The notes beneath the pieces are model-generated. The model made no database searches and was not told where the DNA came from. It saw only the letters and a program-made list of their open reading frames with translations. Shown one piece after another: positions 14,341 through 22,167 of a stretch of DNA of 42,637 nt (within the stretch, counting starts at the first letter, position 1; every line of letters begins with the position of its first letter). The stretch is from JADFOJ01 sp041580235 (GTDB lineage Bacteria > Planctomycetota > Phycisphaerae > Phycisphaerales > SM1A02). A program made the translations under genes and the position numbers. The DNA lies in contig JBFGEG010000023.1 in assembly GCA_041580235.1 (NCBI GenBank), forward strand, positions 1 to 42,637, read 5' to 3'.

Positions 14341-16160
14341 TACGCAACCGCCTCCATCTGGGGGTACAGCTCCAGCGCGGTGACCCAGCGGTCCACGGCC
14401 TGCTTGGCAGCGTCTCGGTTGTCGGGAATGGCCAGGGGTCGGCCGCGTGCGTCGAGGACGAGGCCGACGGTGCCGCCACGCACCTCCTTCACGATGGGCC
14501 GGCCCGGACCGGCGCCGAGATCGAAGCCTCGTGAAGGGTTGGCGCTGATCGTCGCCGTCTCACCGAGGGCCAGGGGCAGCAGGACGAGGTCGCCGTACTC
14601 CAGCCCGCCCGACGAATCGATGGTGTCGCCCTTGACGGTGTACTCGAAGCACGGCTTGCCCGGCTTGCCGAGGCCCCTGGCGGCGACGCACGTGCCCAGA
14701 TAGATCAGGCAGTCGCGTTCAAAGACCTCCATGGCCGCCGTGGAGTGAACCTGCGAGAGCACGCCGAGGTGCGGCATCATGAAGATCGAGTCCTTGGCGA
14801 GGGTCGTCACGCCCTCCGGCTGGAAGGCGTCGATGATCATCATTGCCGTCTGGTGCATGCGGGGGGCGTGTGACAGCACGCCGCCGGAGCCCACGAGCAG
14901 GTTGAGCTTCATGTTGTCCACGATGGTCTGCCCGCTGCTGAGCTGCTCGAAGGTGTCCCCGACGGTACGTTGCTGCTGAACCCCCTTGAGGGTCGTGGCG
15001 AATTCCTTGTGCTGCTGGTAGGCGAGCCGCAGGGCCTCGCGGGCCACCGCCTGCTCGAAGATGAGCGCCTCGGCTGTCTGAGGAATGGTGGTGGGGCGGA
15101 TCATCTTGTTCTTGACGCGGTTGCGCAGCTCGCGCTCGTCCATGTCGAAGTGCACCCACCGCAGGATATTGGGCATGGTCGCCTCTGCGCAGACGTTGGA
15201 GATCGAGTAGCTCATGCCCAGGTTGGCGCTGACGGTGCGGTTGAACGTCCCGTCGAAGACGCTGAAGACGTCGGTCGTCGCGCCTCCGATGTCGACGCCC
15301 ACGGCGTTGATGCCCTGTTGCTCGGCGATGGTCTTGAGGATGTTGCCCACGGCGCCGGGCGTCGGCATGATCGGGGCGTCCACCCAGCTCATGAGCCTTT
15401 CGTATCCGGGGGCGTGGGCCATGACGTGCTCGAGAAACAGGTCATGGATCTTGTCGCGGGCCGGGCCGAGGTTCTCGCGCTCCAGCACCGGGCGAAGGTT
15501 CTCCACCAGAGCCAGGTCCACGGTCTCGTCGAAGACTTCCTCGATGAGGGGGGCCGCCTTGTTGTTGCCCGCGAAGATGATGGGCATCCGGTAGTCGCGG
15601 CCGAAGCGGGGCTGCGGCTTGGCCGGTGCGATGAGCTCGGCGATCTGGACGACGTGCGTGGTGGTGCCGCCGTCGGTGCCGCCGGAGATCAGGATCATGT
15701 CGGGGCGCAGCTCCCGGATACGCTGGATCTGGTCGTGGGGGCGCCGTTTGTCATTGGAGGCGATGACGTCCATCACGATCGCCCCCGCCCCCAGGGCGGC
15801 CCGCTTGGCGCTCTCGGCCGTCATCTGCCTGACCACGCCCGCAACGAGCATCTGCAGGCCGCCGCCCGCCGACGACGTGGAGATGTAAAGGTCGCACCCC
15901 TCGTCAACCTTTGCGGGCTGCAGGATTTTCCCGTCATCGCCGATGAGACGCCGACCGGCCAGCTCCGCGACCTCCGTGACCGAGTTGATGACCCCGATGG
16001 TCACGTCGGCGAAGGGCTCCTCCACCGTCGACGGCGCTTCACCGCGGTGGGTCTGGCGATATTCACCGTCCACCATCTGGATGAGAATGGCCTTGGTGGT
16101 GGTGCTTCCGCAGTCCGTGGCCAGGATCACCTTGATCTTGTCGGGGTCAATCTTGGTCAT
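14340..16160 (-). CDS. MutL/GlmL-family ASKHA ATPase
   Basis: A 606-residue cytoplasmic ATPase of the acetate kinase/Hsp70/actin fold. The phosphate-1 loop is D16-C-G-S-T-T-T-K23 and the second phosphate loop is V289-D-I-G-G-A-T-T-D-V298. Other family marks are I-S-G-G-T-D-G-G and the C-terminal V-L-D-A-R-G-R-P-L. Family members are named after the glutamate mutase partner MutL/GlmL, thought to reactivate or assemble the B12 enzyme. No glutamate mutase E or S subunit is in this window, so that role is not supported here. Instead it sits among membrane-protein genes, overlapping its neighbours by 14 bases and by one base. It may power or regulate the membrane complex encoded by the operon. Confidence 0.88.
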   Translation of the reverse strand: MTKIDPDKIKVILATDCGSTTTKAILIQMVDGEYRQTHRGEAPSTVEEPFADVTIGVINSVTEVAELAGRRLIGDDGKILQPAKVDEGCDLYISTSSAGGGLQMLVAGVVRQMTAESAKRAALGAGAIVMDVIASNDKRRPHDQIQRIRELRPDMILISGGTDGGTTTHVVQIAELIAPAKPQPRFGRDYRMPIIFAGNNKAAPLIEEVFDETVDLALVENLRPVLERENLGPARDKIHDLFLEHVMAHAPGYERLMSWVDAPIMPTPGAVGNILKTIAEQQGINAVGVDIGGATTDVFSVFDGTFNRTVSANLGMSYSISNVCAEATMPNILRWVHFDMDERELRNRVKNKMIRPTTIPQTAEALIFEQAVAREALRLAYQQHKEFATTLKGVQQQRTVGDTFEQLSSGQTIVDNMKLNLLVGSGGVLSHAPRMHQTAMMIIDAFQPEGVTTLAKDSIFMMPHLGVLSQVHSTAAMEVFERDCLIYLGTCVAARGLGKPGKPCFEYTVKGDTIDSSGGLEYGDLVLLPLALGETATISANPSRGFDLGAGPGRPIVKEVRGGTVGLVLDARGRPLAIPDNRDAAKQAVDRWVTALELYPQMEAVA

Positions 16161-16521
16161 CGTCGGTCGATCTTTCCGCCCGCTGCTGCTGCTCGTAGAG
16201 CCGCTCGAAGTGCTCGATGCGCCGGCTCAGATACTCGAGGGCGCCGCGCTGCTCGAGAAACGCGGCGAACTGCTTGTACTGGTCATAGGTCTGCTGCTGG
16301 GCGATCGCCCACACGCCCGGCGAGAAGAATTGCATGGCCTGGGCCGCGATGAAGTTGAGCGGCCGCGACATCTCCAGGGCGATGAGACCGGGCGTGGTCA
16401 GGTGCCGCTTGGCCACCTGCCGGCAGAACCAGTCGACAGCCGCCTGCTGCTGGGGTGTCGGCTCGGCGGGGCCGGGTGGATCGACGGCGAAGGCGTGCTT
16501 CATCTTCTCGCGGATCGTCAC
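16147..16521 (-). CDS. hypothetical 124-residue helical protein before the ASKHA ATPase
   Basis: A 124-residue protein with no signal peptide and no family I recognise. It is helical and rich in Gln and aromatic residues (Q-Q-Q-A-A-V-D-W-F-C; F-F-S-P-G-V-W-A-I-A-Q-Q-Q-T-Y-D-Q-Y-K-Q-F), with a C-terminal coiled-coil-like stretch of charged residues (R-I-E-H-F-E-R-L-Y-E-Q-Q-Q-R) and an acidic end. The GTG at 16521 is chosen because GGAGAGG lies eight bases upstream and its GTGA overlaps the stop of the gene before. It overlaps the ATPase gene by 14 bases, so a direct partner or adaptor role is likely. A longer upstream reading would clash with the preceding gene. Confidence 0.75.
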   Translation of the reverse strand: MTIREKMKHAFAVDPPGPAEPTPQQQAAVDWFCRQVAKRHLTTPGLIALEMSRPLNFIAAQAMQFFSPGVWAIAQQQTYDQYKQFAAFLEQRGALEYLSRRIEHFERLYEQQQRAERSTDDDQD

Positions 16522-16958
16522 GCGTCGTCCCTCTCCGGCAGGTGGGACCGGACCTGTTCGATCACCGCATCTCGCTGCGTGCCGAACAGCAGGTGCAGAC
16601 CGCGGTAGGCGTCCAGCCAGGACCGATTCGCCCGCGTGGACAGGTAGCCGCCGTGCTCGTCGACGGCGAACCGCCGGACGTCGCGCCACAGGAGCCGCCG
16701 AGTACGCAGGGGGAAGCGGGCGGTGATGCCCTCGTCGTCGACATGGAAGCGGCTTCGGAAATAGAACCGGTTGAGCGACACGACGAGAAAGACCACGGCC
16801 AGACCGCTCCAGGCCAGTGACCCGAACGAGGCGAGGATCGCCGCGGCCAGACCGAGGATCACGACCAGTCCCAGCACGGCGGGGCCGGTCCGCTCGCTTG
16901 CGGGATGGGCGTGCCACGTGAACTCGGCCGTGCTGCTTGCGGTTGCTCCCACCAGCAT
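16518..16958 (-). CDS. two-span membrane protein with bacterial PH-like domain (first gene of the eight-gene operon)
   Basis: A 146-residue protein with two adjacent membrane segments (about 27-44 and 47-63) followed by a beta-rich cytoplasmic part. The pattern F-H-V-D-D-E-G-I-T-A-R-F-P, then L-L-W-R-D-V-R-R-F-A-V-D-E, is what bacterial PH (YdbT-like) domains show after their membrane hairpin. The ATG at 16958 is preceded by GAGGG. An in-frame ATG at 17333 exists but would run through the divergent promoter region. As the first gene it probably sets the membrane position of the complex. Its stop overlaps the next start (GTGA). Confidence 0.75.
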   Translation of the reverse strand: MLVGATASSTAEFTWHAHPASERTGPAVLGLVVILGLAAAILASFGSLAWSGLAVVFLVVSLNRFYFRSRFHVDDEGITARFPLRTRRLLWRDVRRFAVDEHGGYLSTRANRSWLDAYRGLHLLFGTQRDAVIEQVRSHLPERDDA

Positions 16959-17069
16959 TTTCCCTCGAGGATTGCTCACACCCACCCGGAGACGGCCCGG
17001 TAGCTTAGCAGAGGGTGCCGGGCTTGGGCCGCCCGCGGCGGCAAAGCGTGACGGCCTCCGTCCCTTTTC

Positions 17070-17099
17070 TTGCCTGCCTTTCCACCGGACGGGTATCGT
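17070..17099 (+). promoter_or_regulatory. possible promoter of the kynurenine operon, in the divergent gap
   Basis: TTGCCT (17070-17075) and TATCGT (17094-17099), 18 bases apart, each match the consensus at four of six positions. The start site would be near 17106, about 57 bases before the first gene. The 205-base gap (16959-17163) also serves the minus-strand operon, for which I see no convincing promoter. No clear operator palindrome is visible. Confidence 0.4.
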
Positions 17100-17163
17100 G
17101 TCGTGTGGAGGAGCGGGGGGAGGGATGGATTCGCCCCGACCGCTGCACTCAAGGAGACGCCCC

Positions 17164-17739
17164 ATGACCACGGCCACCACCGTTGCCATGCCCATCAACA
17201 TCATGAAGTGGGTGCAGGACAACCGCGACCAGCTCAAGCCGCCGGTGGGCAACAAGTATCTGTACGACGGCAACGACTTCTTCGTGATGGTCATCGGCGG
17301 CCCGAACGCCCGCAACGACTTCCACCAGACCAACTCCGAGGAGTACTTCTACCAGCTCAAGGGCGACATCGTCGTGCGCATTCTCGAAGGCGGCGAGATC
17401 AAGGACATTCCCGTCAGGGAGGGCGAGACGTTCTTCATCCCTGGCAACGTACCGCACTCGCCCACCCGCCCGCCGGGCACGATCGGCGTGGTGGTCGAGC
17501 GTCGACGACCGCCGGGGGAGACGGAGCACCAGCAGTTCTACTGCCAGAAGTGCGGGCAGCTCGTGTACGACAAGGAATTCGACTGCAAGGACATCGTCGA
17601 TCACTTCGCGCAGTCGATGGAGGAGTTCTGGGCGGACCCGACCCTGAACACGTGCAAGAGCTGCGGCACGCCTAACGGCAAGCCCACGCCGGTCAAGCGG
17701 ATCATCTTCGAGCCGAAGGTGATCATCGAGCGCGAATGA
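17164..17739 (+). CDS. nbaC: 3-hydroxyanthranilate 3,4-dioxygenase
   Basis: A 191-residue cupin dioxygenase that opens the ring of 3-hydroxyanthranilate to 2-amino-3-carboxymuconate semialdehyde, using Fe(II) and O2. The iron ligands have the family spacing: H54, E60 (F-H-Q-T-N-S-E-E-Y) and H98 (V-P-H-S-P). The bacterial C-terminal rubredoxin-like metal site is complete: C127-Q-K-C130 and C164-K-S-C167. AAGGAG (17150-17155) sets the ATG at 17164. It is the first gene of the kynurenine operon, and its stop overlaps the next start by four bases (ATGA). The product is unstable and would close to quinolinate if the next enzyme did not take it. Confidence 0.95.
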   Translation: MTTATTVAMPINIMKWVQDNRDQLKPPVGNKYLYDGNDFFVMVIGGPNARNDFHQTNSEEYFYQLKGDIVVRILEGGEIKDIPVREGETFFIPGNVPHSPTRPPGTIGVVVERRRPPGETEHQQFYCQKCGQLVYDKEFDCKDIVDHFAQSMEEFWADPTLNTCKSCGTPNGKPTPVKRIIFEPKVIIERE

Positions 17740-18767
17740 GAGTCGATCTGCACACCCACATCCTGCCCCGCGAGTGGCCGGATCTTCGCGAGCGGTACGG
17801 ATACGGCGGCTGGGTGCGGATGGAGCACGCCGGCGGCTGCGCCCGGATGATGATCGACGATGAGTGCTTTCGCGAGGTCCACGCCAACTGCTGGGACCCC
17901 AAGGTCCGCCTCGCCGACTGCGATGCCGCGGGCATCCATGTGCAGGTGCTCTCGACCGTCCCGGTCATGTTCAGCTACGGGGCGAAGGCCGCCGACGCGC
18001 TGGATCTCTCCAGGCTGCTCAATGACCACCTCGCCGGCGTCTGCGCCGACTTCCCCGACCGCTTCACGGGCCTGGGGACCGTGCCCATGCAGGACGCGGA
18101 GCTCGCCGTCAAGGAGCTGGAGCGGTGCGTCAACGAGCTGCGGCTTCCGGGGATCCAGATCGGCAGCCATGTCAACGGTCGCAACCTCGACGATCCGGCG
18201 TTGTTCGGGGTCTTCGAGGCGGCGGCGTCGCTGGGGGCCGCGGTCTTCGTTCATCCCTGGGAGATGATCGGGCGCGACCGCATGACGCGGTACTGGCTGC
18301 CCTGGCTGGTGGGCATGCCCGCGGAGACGGCCCTGGCGATCTGCTCGGTGATCTTCGGCGGGGTGCTGGAGCGACTGCCGGAGCTCCGCATCGCGTTCGC
18401 CCACGGCGGGGGCGCGTTCGCGTTCACGCTGGGGCGTATCGAGCACGGGTTCAAGGTGAGGCCCGACCTGTGCGCGACAGCGAGCACCGTGAATCCACGG
18501 GACCTCCTGGGCCGGTTCTACGTCGATTCGCTCGTGCACGATCTCCAGGCGTTGCGTTACCTCGTGGAGCTCATGGGCCCGCGCCGCGTGGCCCTGGGCA
18601 CGGACTACCCGTTTCCGCTGGGCGAGCAGGAGCCGGGCCGGCTCATCGAGCAGCTCGAGTCCGTGTCCGAGACCGATCGCGAGCGTCTCCTGAGCGGCTC
18701 GGCCCTGGAGTTCCTGGGGCTGGACCGCGGGGCGTTCGTCGCGCCCGACGCTACGATCAGATCATGA
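17736..18767 (+). CDS. nbaD: 2-amino-3-carboxymuconate-6-semialdehyde decarboxylase (ACMSD)
   Basis: A 343-residue zinc amidohydrolase-fold decarboxylase that turns ACMS into 2-aminomuconate semialdehyde, steering the pathway towards catabolism and away from quinolinate/NAD. Metal ligands match ACMSD: H6-T-H8 near the start, H173 in V-H-P-W-E-M, H223 in A-H-G-G-G-A-F and D290 in G-T-D-Y-P-F-P. The string Y-W-L-P-W-L-V-G-M-P-A-E-T is a strong ACMSD signature. ATGA overlaps join it to the dioxygenase before it and kynureninase after it. Confidence 0.95.
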   Translation: MRVDLHTHILPREWPDLRERYGYGGWVRMEHAGGCARMMIDDECFREVHANCWDPKVRLADCDAAGIHVQVLSTVPVMFSYGAKAADALDLSRLLNDHLAGVCADFPDRFTGLGTVPMQDAELAVKELERCVNELRLPGIQIGSHVNGRNLDDPALFGVFEAAASLGAAVFVHPWEMIGRDRMTRYWLPWLVGMPAETALAICSVIFGGVLERLPELRIAFAHGGGAFAFTLGRIEHGFKVRPDLCATASTVNPRDLLGRFYVDSLVHDLQALRYLVELMGPRRVALGTDYPFPLGEQEPGRLIEQLESVSETDRERLLSGSALEFLGLDRGAFVAPDATIRS

Positions 18768-20047
18768 CCACGGCGACGACACCGGTGTTCGAGCCCACCG
18801 AGGCCTGTGCGCGGCGTCTCGACGAGGCCGACCCGCTGGCGGGCTGGCGGCAGCGCTTTCACGTCCCCACGGGAAGCGATGGCACCCCGGTCATCTACTT
18901 CTGCGGCAACTCGCTGGGGCTGATGCCCCGGACCGTCCCCGACGCGGTTCAGCAGGAGCTCGACGACTGGGCGGCGATGGCCGTGGCCGCCCACGCCAGG
19001 GGACGGCGGCCGTGGTTCCCCTACCACGAGCTTTTTTCAGACAGCTGCGCCCGCCTCGTGGGGGCCCGCTCCGGCGAGGTCGTGGTGATGAACAGCCTCA
19101 CCGTGAACATCCACCTGATGATGGTGACGTTCTTCCAGCCGACGTCGAGCCGTCACAAGGTCCTCATTGAGCACCCCGCCTTTCCGTCGGACCTGTACGC
19201 CGTGCGCACGCACCTGCGCACACGCGGGCTCGACCCCGACGAATCCATCATCCAGGTGCGGCCGCGGGACGGCGAGCACGTGATTCGCACCGAGGACATC
19301 GAGGCCGCGCTCGCCGAGCACGGCGACGAGATCGCGCTGGTCTGGCTGTCGGGGGTCAACTACTTCACAGGCCAGGTCTTCGACATGGCCCGGATCACCG
19401 CCGCCGCCAAGGCCCGGGGCTGCATGGTCGGGTACGACCTGGCCCACGCCGCCGGCAACGTGCCCATGCGTCTGCACGACTGGGACGTCGATTTCGCCTG
19501 CTGGTGCTCGTACAAGTACCTCAACGCCGGCCCCGGCGCGGTGGCCGGCTGCTTCGTCCACGAGCGGCACGGCGCCAACCCGGACCTGCCGCGTTTCGCG
19601 GGCTGGTGGGGCGACGATCCCCAGACGCGGTTCCAGATGCACCTCAAGACTGAGTTCATCCCGCAGGGCGGGGCCGCGGGCTGGCAGGTGAGCAACCCGC
19701 CCATTCTTTCTCTGGCGCCGCTGCGGGCCTCGCTGGACATCTTTGACGAGGCCAACATGGACGCGCTGCGCCGCAAGTCCGAGATGCTCACCGGCTTCCT
19801 GCGTTTTCTGATCGAGCAGACGCCCCACGACCGGCTGGAGGTCATCACGCCGCGAGAGCCCGCCGCTCAGGGCTGCCAGCTTTCGATCCTCGCCCGCGCC
19901 GAGCCGCGCGCGGTGCACCGGGCATTGGGGGACCGGCAGGTCGTCTGCGACTTCCGCGAGCCCGACGTCATCCGCGTGGCGCCGGTCCCGCTCTACAACA
20001 CGTTCGACGAGGCCTGGCGATTTGCCGCGGCCCTTGGTGAGCTCTAG
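18764..20047 (+). CDS. kynU: kynureninase
   Basis: A 427-residue PLP enzyme of the aminotransferase fold that cleaves 3-hydroxykynurenine (or kynurenine) to 3-hydroxyanthranilate (or anthranilate) and alanine. It has F-C-G-N-S-L-G-L near the N-terminus, the PLP-binding Asp in G-Y-D-L-A-H-A, and the Schiff-base Lys K251 in W-C-S-Y-K-Y-L-N, all as in the family. The ATG at 18764 overlaps the ACMSD stop. Translation in the same frame could begin much further upstream, but that region belongs to ACMSD in another frame. The product feeds the first enzyme of this operon. Confidence 0.95.
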   Translation: MTTATTPVFEPTEACARRLDEADPLAGWRQRFHVPTGSDGTPVIYFCGNSLGLMPRTVPDAVQQELDDWAAMAVAAHARGRRPWFPYHELFSDSCARLVGARSGEVVVMNSLTVNIHLMMVTFFQPTSSRHKVLIEHPAFPSDLYAVRTHLRTRGLDPDESIIQVRPRDGEHVIRTEDIEAALAEHGDEIALVWLSGVNYFTGQVFDMARITAAAKARGCMVGYDLAHAAGNVPMRLHDWDVDFACWCSYKYLNAGPGAVAGCFVHERHGANPDLPRFAGWWGDDPQTRFQMHLKTEFIPQGGAAGWQVSNPPILSLAPLRASLDIFDEANMDALRRKSEMLTGFLRFLIEQTPHDRLEVITPREPAAQGCQLSILARAEPRAVHRALGDRQVVCDFREPDVIRVAPVPLYNTFDEAWRFAAALGEL

Positions 20048-20087
20048 GGTGCGGGCTCTGCACGCACGGGTTCGATAGACGCACAGC

Positions 20088-21437
20088 GTGGCGGGTCAAT
20101 CAGACACAAGAGTGGCAATCGTCGGGGCGGGCCTGTCCGGTGCGCTGCTGGCGTGCCTGCTCGCCGAGGCCGGGTACGACATCACGGTCTTCGAGCGGCG
20201 GCCCGATCCCCGCACGAAGGGGTTCATCGGCGGGCGTTCCATCAACCTGGCCCTGTCGGCGCGGGGCATTCACGGGCTCGAGCGGGCGGGGCTCGCCGAG
20301 GCCGTTCTCGCCGACGCGATCGCGATGCCCGGTCGCATGATCCACTCGCCCGAGGGACGCCTGACCTTCCAGCCCTACAGCAAGAACCCAGCCGACGCCA
20401 TCAATTCCGTGTCGCGGGGGCAGCTCAACATCACCCTGCTGGACGGGGCCGACCGCCACGACAACGTCCGCTTGCACTTCGAGCACCGGTGCCTGGGCGT
20501 CGACCTCGACCGGCCGGCGGTGACCATGGCCAGGGACGCCGGCGGCCGCGCCGAGGAGCACGAGACCGACGTCGTCATCGGATGCGATGGTGCGTTCTCC
20601 GCCGTGCGCGGCCAGATGCAGCTCACCGACCGGTTCAATTATCACCAGAGCTATCTGCAGCACGGCTACAAGGAGCTCACGATCCCCGCCACGGCCGCCG
20701 GCGACTTCGCCATGGAGCCGCACGCGCTGCACATCTGGCCGCGAGGCGGCTACATGATGATCGCGCTGCCCAACCGTGACCGGACGTTCACGTGCACGCT
20801 GTTCTGGCCCTTTGAGGGACCCAACAGCTTCGACGTGGTCCGGACCGAGGCAGACATACGCTCGTTTTTCGAGAGGAACTTCCCCGACGCGGTGCCGCTG
20901 ATGCCCGGTCTCGTCGAGGACTATCTGCGGAACCCGATCGGCTCGCTGGTGACCGTTCGATGCTCACCGTGGCACCACCAGGACAACGTCGTGCTCGTGG
21001 GCGACGCGGCCCACGCCATCGTGCCCTTCTACGGCCAGGGCATCAACGCGGGCTTCGAGGATTGCGTGGCGCTGATCGACTGTCTCGGCGAGCACGGCGA
21101 CGACAGGGAGGCCGCCTTCGAAGTGTACGAAAAGACGCGAAAGGTCAACGCCGACGCGATCGCCGACCTGGCGATCGCCAACTTCATCGAGATGCGCGAC
21201 GACGTGGCCTCGGTCTCCTTTCGAATGAAGAAGAGGACCGAGCGAGTCCTCCACCGGCTCCTGCCGCGGTGGTACACGCCGCTGTACAACATGGTGAGCT
21301 TCACGCGGATTCCCTACGCCGAGGCGCGGCGGCGGGCGGACCGGGCGAGCCGCGTGCTGCACGCCGTCGTGTGGACCGTCGTGATCGCGCTGGCGCTGCT
21401 GGTGCTGGGCATTCTGTGGGGACCGGTGCGATCATGA
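20088..21437 (+). CDS. kmo: kynurenine 3-monooxygenase with C-terminal membrane anchor
   Basis: A 449-residue FAD-dependent aromatic hydroxylase that turns kynurenine into 3-hydroxykynurenine with NADPH and O2. The FAD-binding G13-A-G-L-S-G18 is followed by F-E-R-R, and the second FAD motif is G-D-A-A-H-A-I-V-P-F-Y-G-Q-G. The stretch R-S-I-N-L-A-L-S-A-R-G is a KMO signature. The last 30 residues form one hydrophobic membrane segment (V-V-W-T-V-V-I-A-L-A-L-L-V-L-G-I-L-W), recalling the membrane anchor of eukaryotic KMO. The GTG at 20088 follows kynU by 40 bases with no clear Shine-Dalgarno; a GTG at 20112 is an alternative. The stop overlaps kynB (ATGA). Confidence 0.93.
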   Translation: MAGQSDTRVAIVGAGLSGALLACLLAEAGYDITVFERRPDPRTKGFIGGRSINLALSARGIHGLERAGLAEAVLADAIAMPGRMIHSPEGRLTFQPYSKNPADAINSVSRGQLNITLLDGADRHDNVRLHFEHRCLGVDLDRPAVTMARDAGGRAEEHETDVVIGCDGAFSAVRGQMQLTDRFNYHQSYLQHGYKELTIPATAAGDFAMEPHALHIWPRGGYMMIALPNRDRTFTCTLFWPFEGPNSFDVVRTEADIRSFFERNFPDAVPLMPGLVEDYLRNPIGSLVTVRCSPWHHQDNVVLVGDAAHAIVPFYGQGINAGFEDCVALIDCLGEHGDDREAAFEVYEKTRKVNADAIADLAIANFIEMRDDVASVSFRMKKRTERVLHRLLPRWYTPLYNMVSFTRIPYAEARRRADRASRVLHAVVWTVVIALALLVLGILWGPVRS

Positions 21438-22054
21438 TCTACGACATCAGCCCTCCAATCACCGACGACCTGAAGGTCTTCCCGGGCGACACCGGGCCGA
21501 GCCGCGAGGTGCTGATGGACATGAGACGCGGTGATGCCCTCACCCTGTCCACGCTGCGGAGCACGGTCCACGTGGGCGCGCATGTCGACGCTCCCAGCCA
21601 TTACGGGACCGACGCGCCGTCGATCGAGGCGGTGGACCTGAAGCGCTGTCTCGGCCCCTGCCAGGTGGTTCGCGTCGATGCGCAGCGGGCAACGCGTGTC
21701 GCGGCCGAACAGATCACCGCGGACATCGCGACCGAGCGTCTCCTGATCGCCACGGGGACCTATCCCGATTCCACGAGGTGGAATGACGACTTCGCGGCGC
21801 TGGCGCCGGCGCTCGTCGATCACCTGCACGCCCGCGGCGTCACCCTCGTCGGCGTGGACACGCCGAGCGTCGACAGCGCCGACAGCAAGGACCTGCCCGC
21901 CCACCGCCGGTTCCTGGCCAACGACATGCTGATCCTGGAAGGCCTTGTCCTCGCCGGCGTGCCGGAGGGCACCTACGAGCTCATCGCGCTGCCCCTCAAG
22001 CTCGCCGGCTTCGACGCCAGCCCCGTCCGCGCGATCCTGCGATCCCCCGCTTGA
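21434..22054 (+). CDS. kynB: kynurenine formamidase (arylformamidase)
   Basis: A 206-residue metal-dependent hydrolase of the cyclase family that removes the formyl group from N-formylkynurenine to give kynurenine. The metal-binding signature is H46-V-G-A-H50-V-D52-A-P-S-H56. It opens with I-Y-D-I-S-P-P-I, typical of KynB. It is the last gene of the operon and the earliest pathway step encoded here. The preceding step, tryptophan 2,3-dioxygenase (kynA), is not in the window. Confidence 0.93.
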   Translation: MIYDISPPITDDLKVFPGDTGPSREVLMDMRRGDALTLSTLRSTVHVGAHVDAPSHYGTDAPSIEAVDLKRCLGPCQVVRVDAQRATRVAAEQITADIATERLLIATGTYPDSTRWNDDFAALAPALVDHLHARGVTLVGVDTPSVDSADSKDLPAHRRFLANDMLILEGLVLAGVPEGTYELIALPLKLAGFDASPVRAILRSPA

Positions 22055-22152
22055 TCGCCGACGGAGGGGTGTCACCGGGCGGCTCGCCCGCCCTTGCGTC
22101 GGAGCTGCTCCGCACGGGCAGACAAGCGGCCAGTGGCGCTCAGGCGGTGCGC

Positions 22153-22158
22153 TACGAT
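22153..22158 (+). promoter_or_regulatory. putative -10 box for a leaderless transcript
   Basis: TACGAT ends nine bases before the ATG at 22168, and no Shine-Dalgarno sequence lies between. The spacing equals that at 900-905. No convincing -35 is visible. Confidence 0.4.
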
Positions 22159-22167
22159 AGACCTGCG

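Noticed and set aside
12400..14703. A 767-codon open frame on the plus strand
   Set aside because: It lies antisense to three well-supported minus-strand genes, its protein has no recognisable motif, and such frames are expected opposite GC-rich genes. The same applies to long antisense frames at 14970-16352, 22072-23484, 24679-25977, 26970-28454, 31899-33374, 33634-35133, 35085-36500 and 40090-41487.
14340..16160. A DNA mismatch-repair MutL
   Set aside because: The sequence has ASKHA phosphate loops (D-C-G-S-T-T-T-K; D-I-G-G-A-T-T-D), not the GHKL motifs of mismatch-repair MutL; only the name is shared.
18125..18763. An upstream extension of kynureninase by 213 codons
   Set aside because: This stretch is the ACMS decarboxylase gene in another frame; kynureninase starts at the ATGA overlap at 18764.
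22051..22167. An upstream extension of the ferredoxin/TPR/deiminase fusion by 39 codons
   Set aside because: The added residues do not look like part of the membrane module, and the ATG at 22168 has a -10-like box at the same distance as other leaderless starts.
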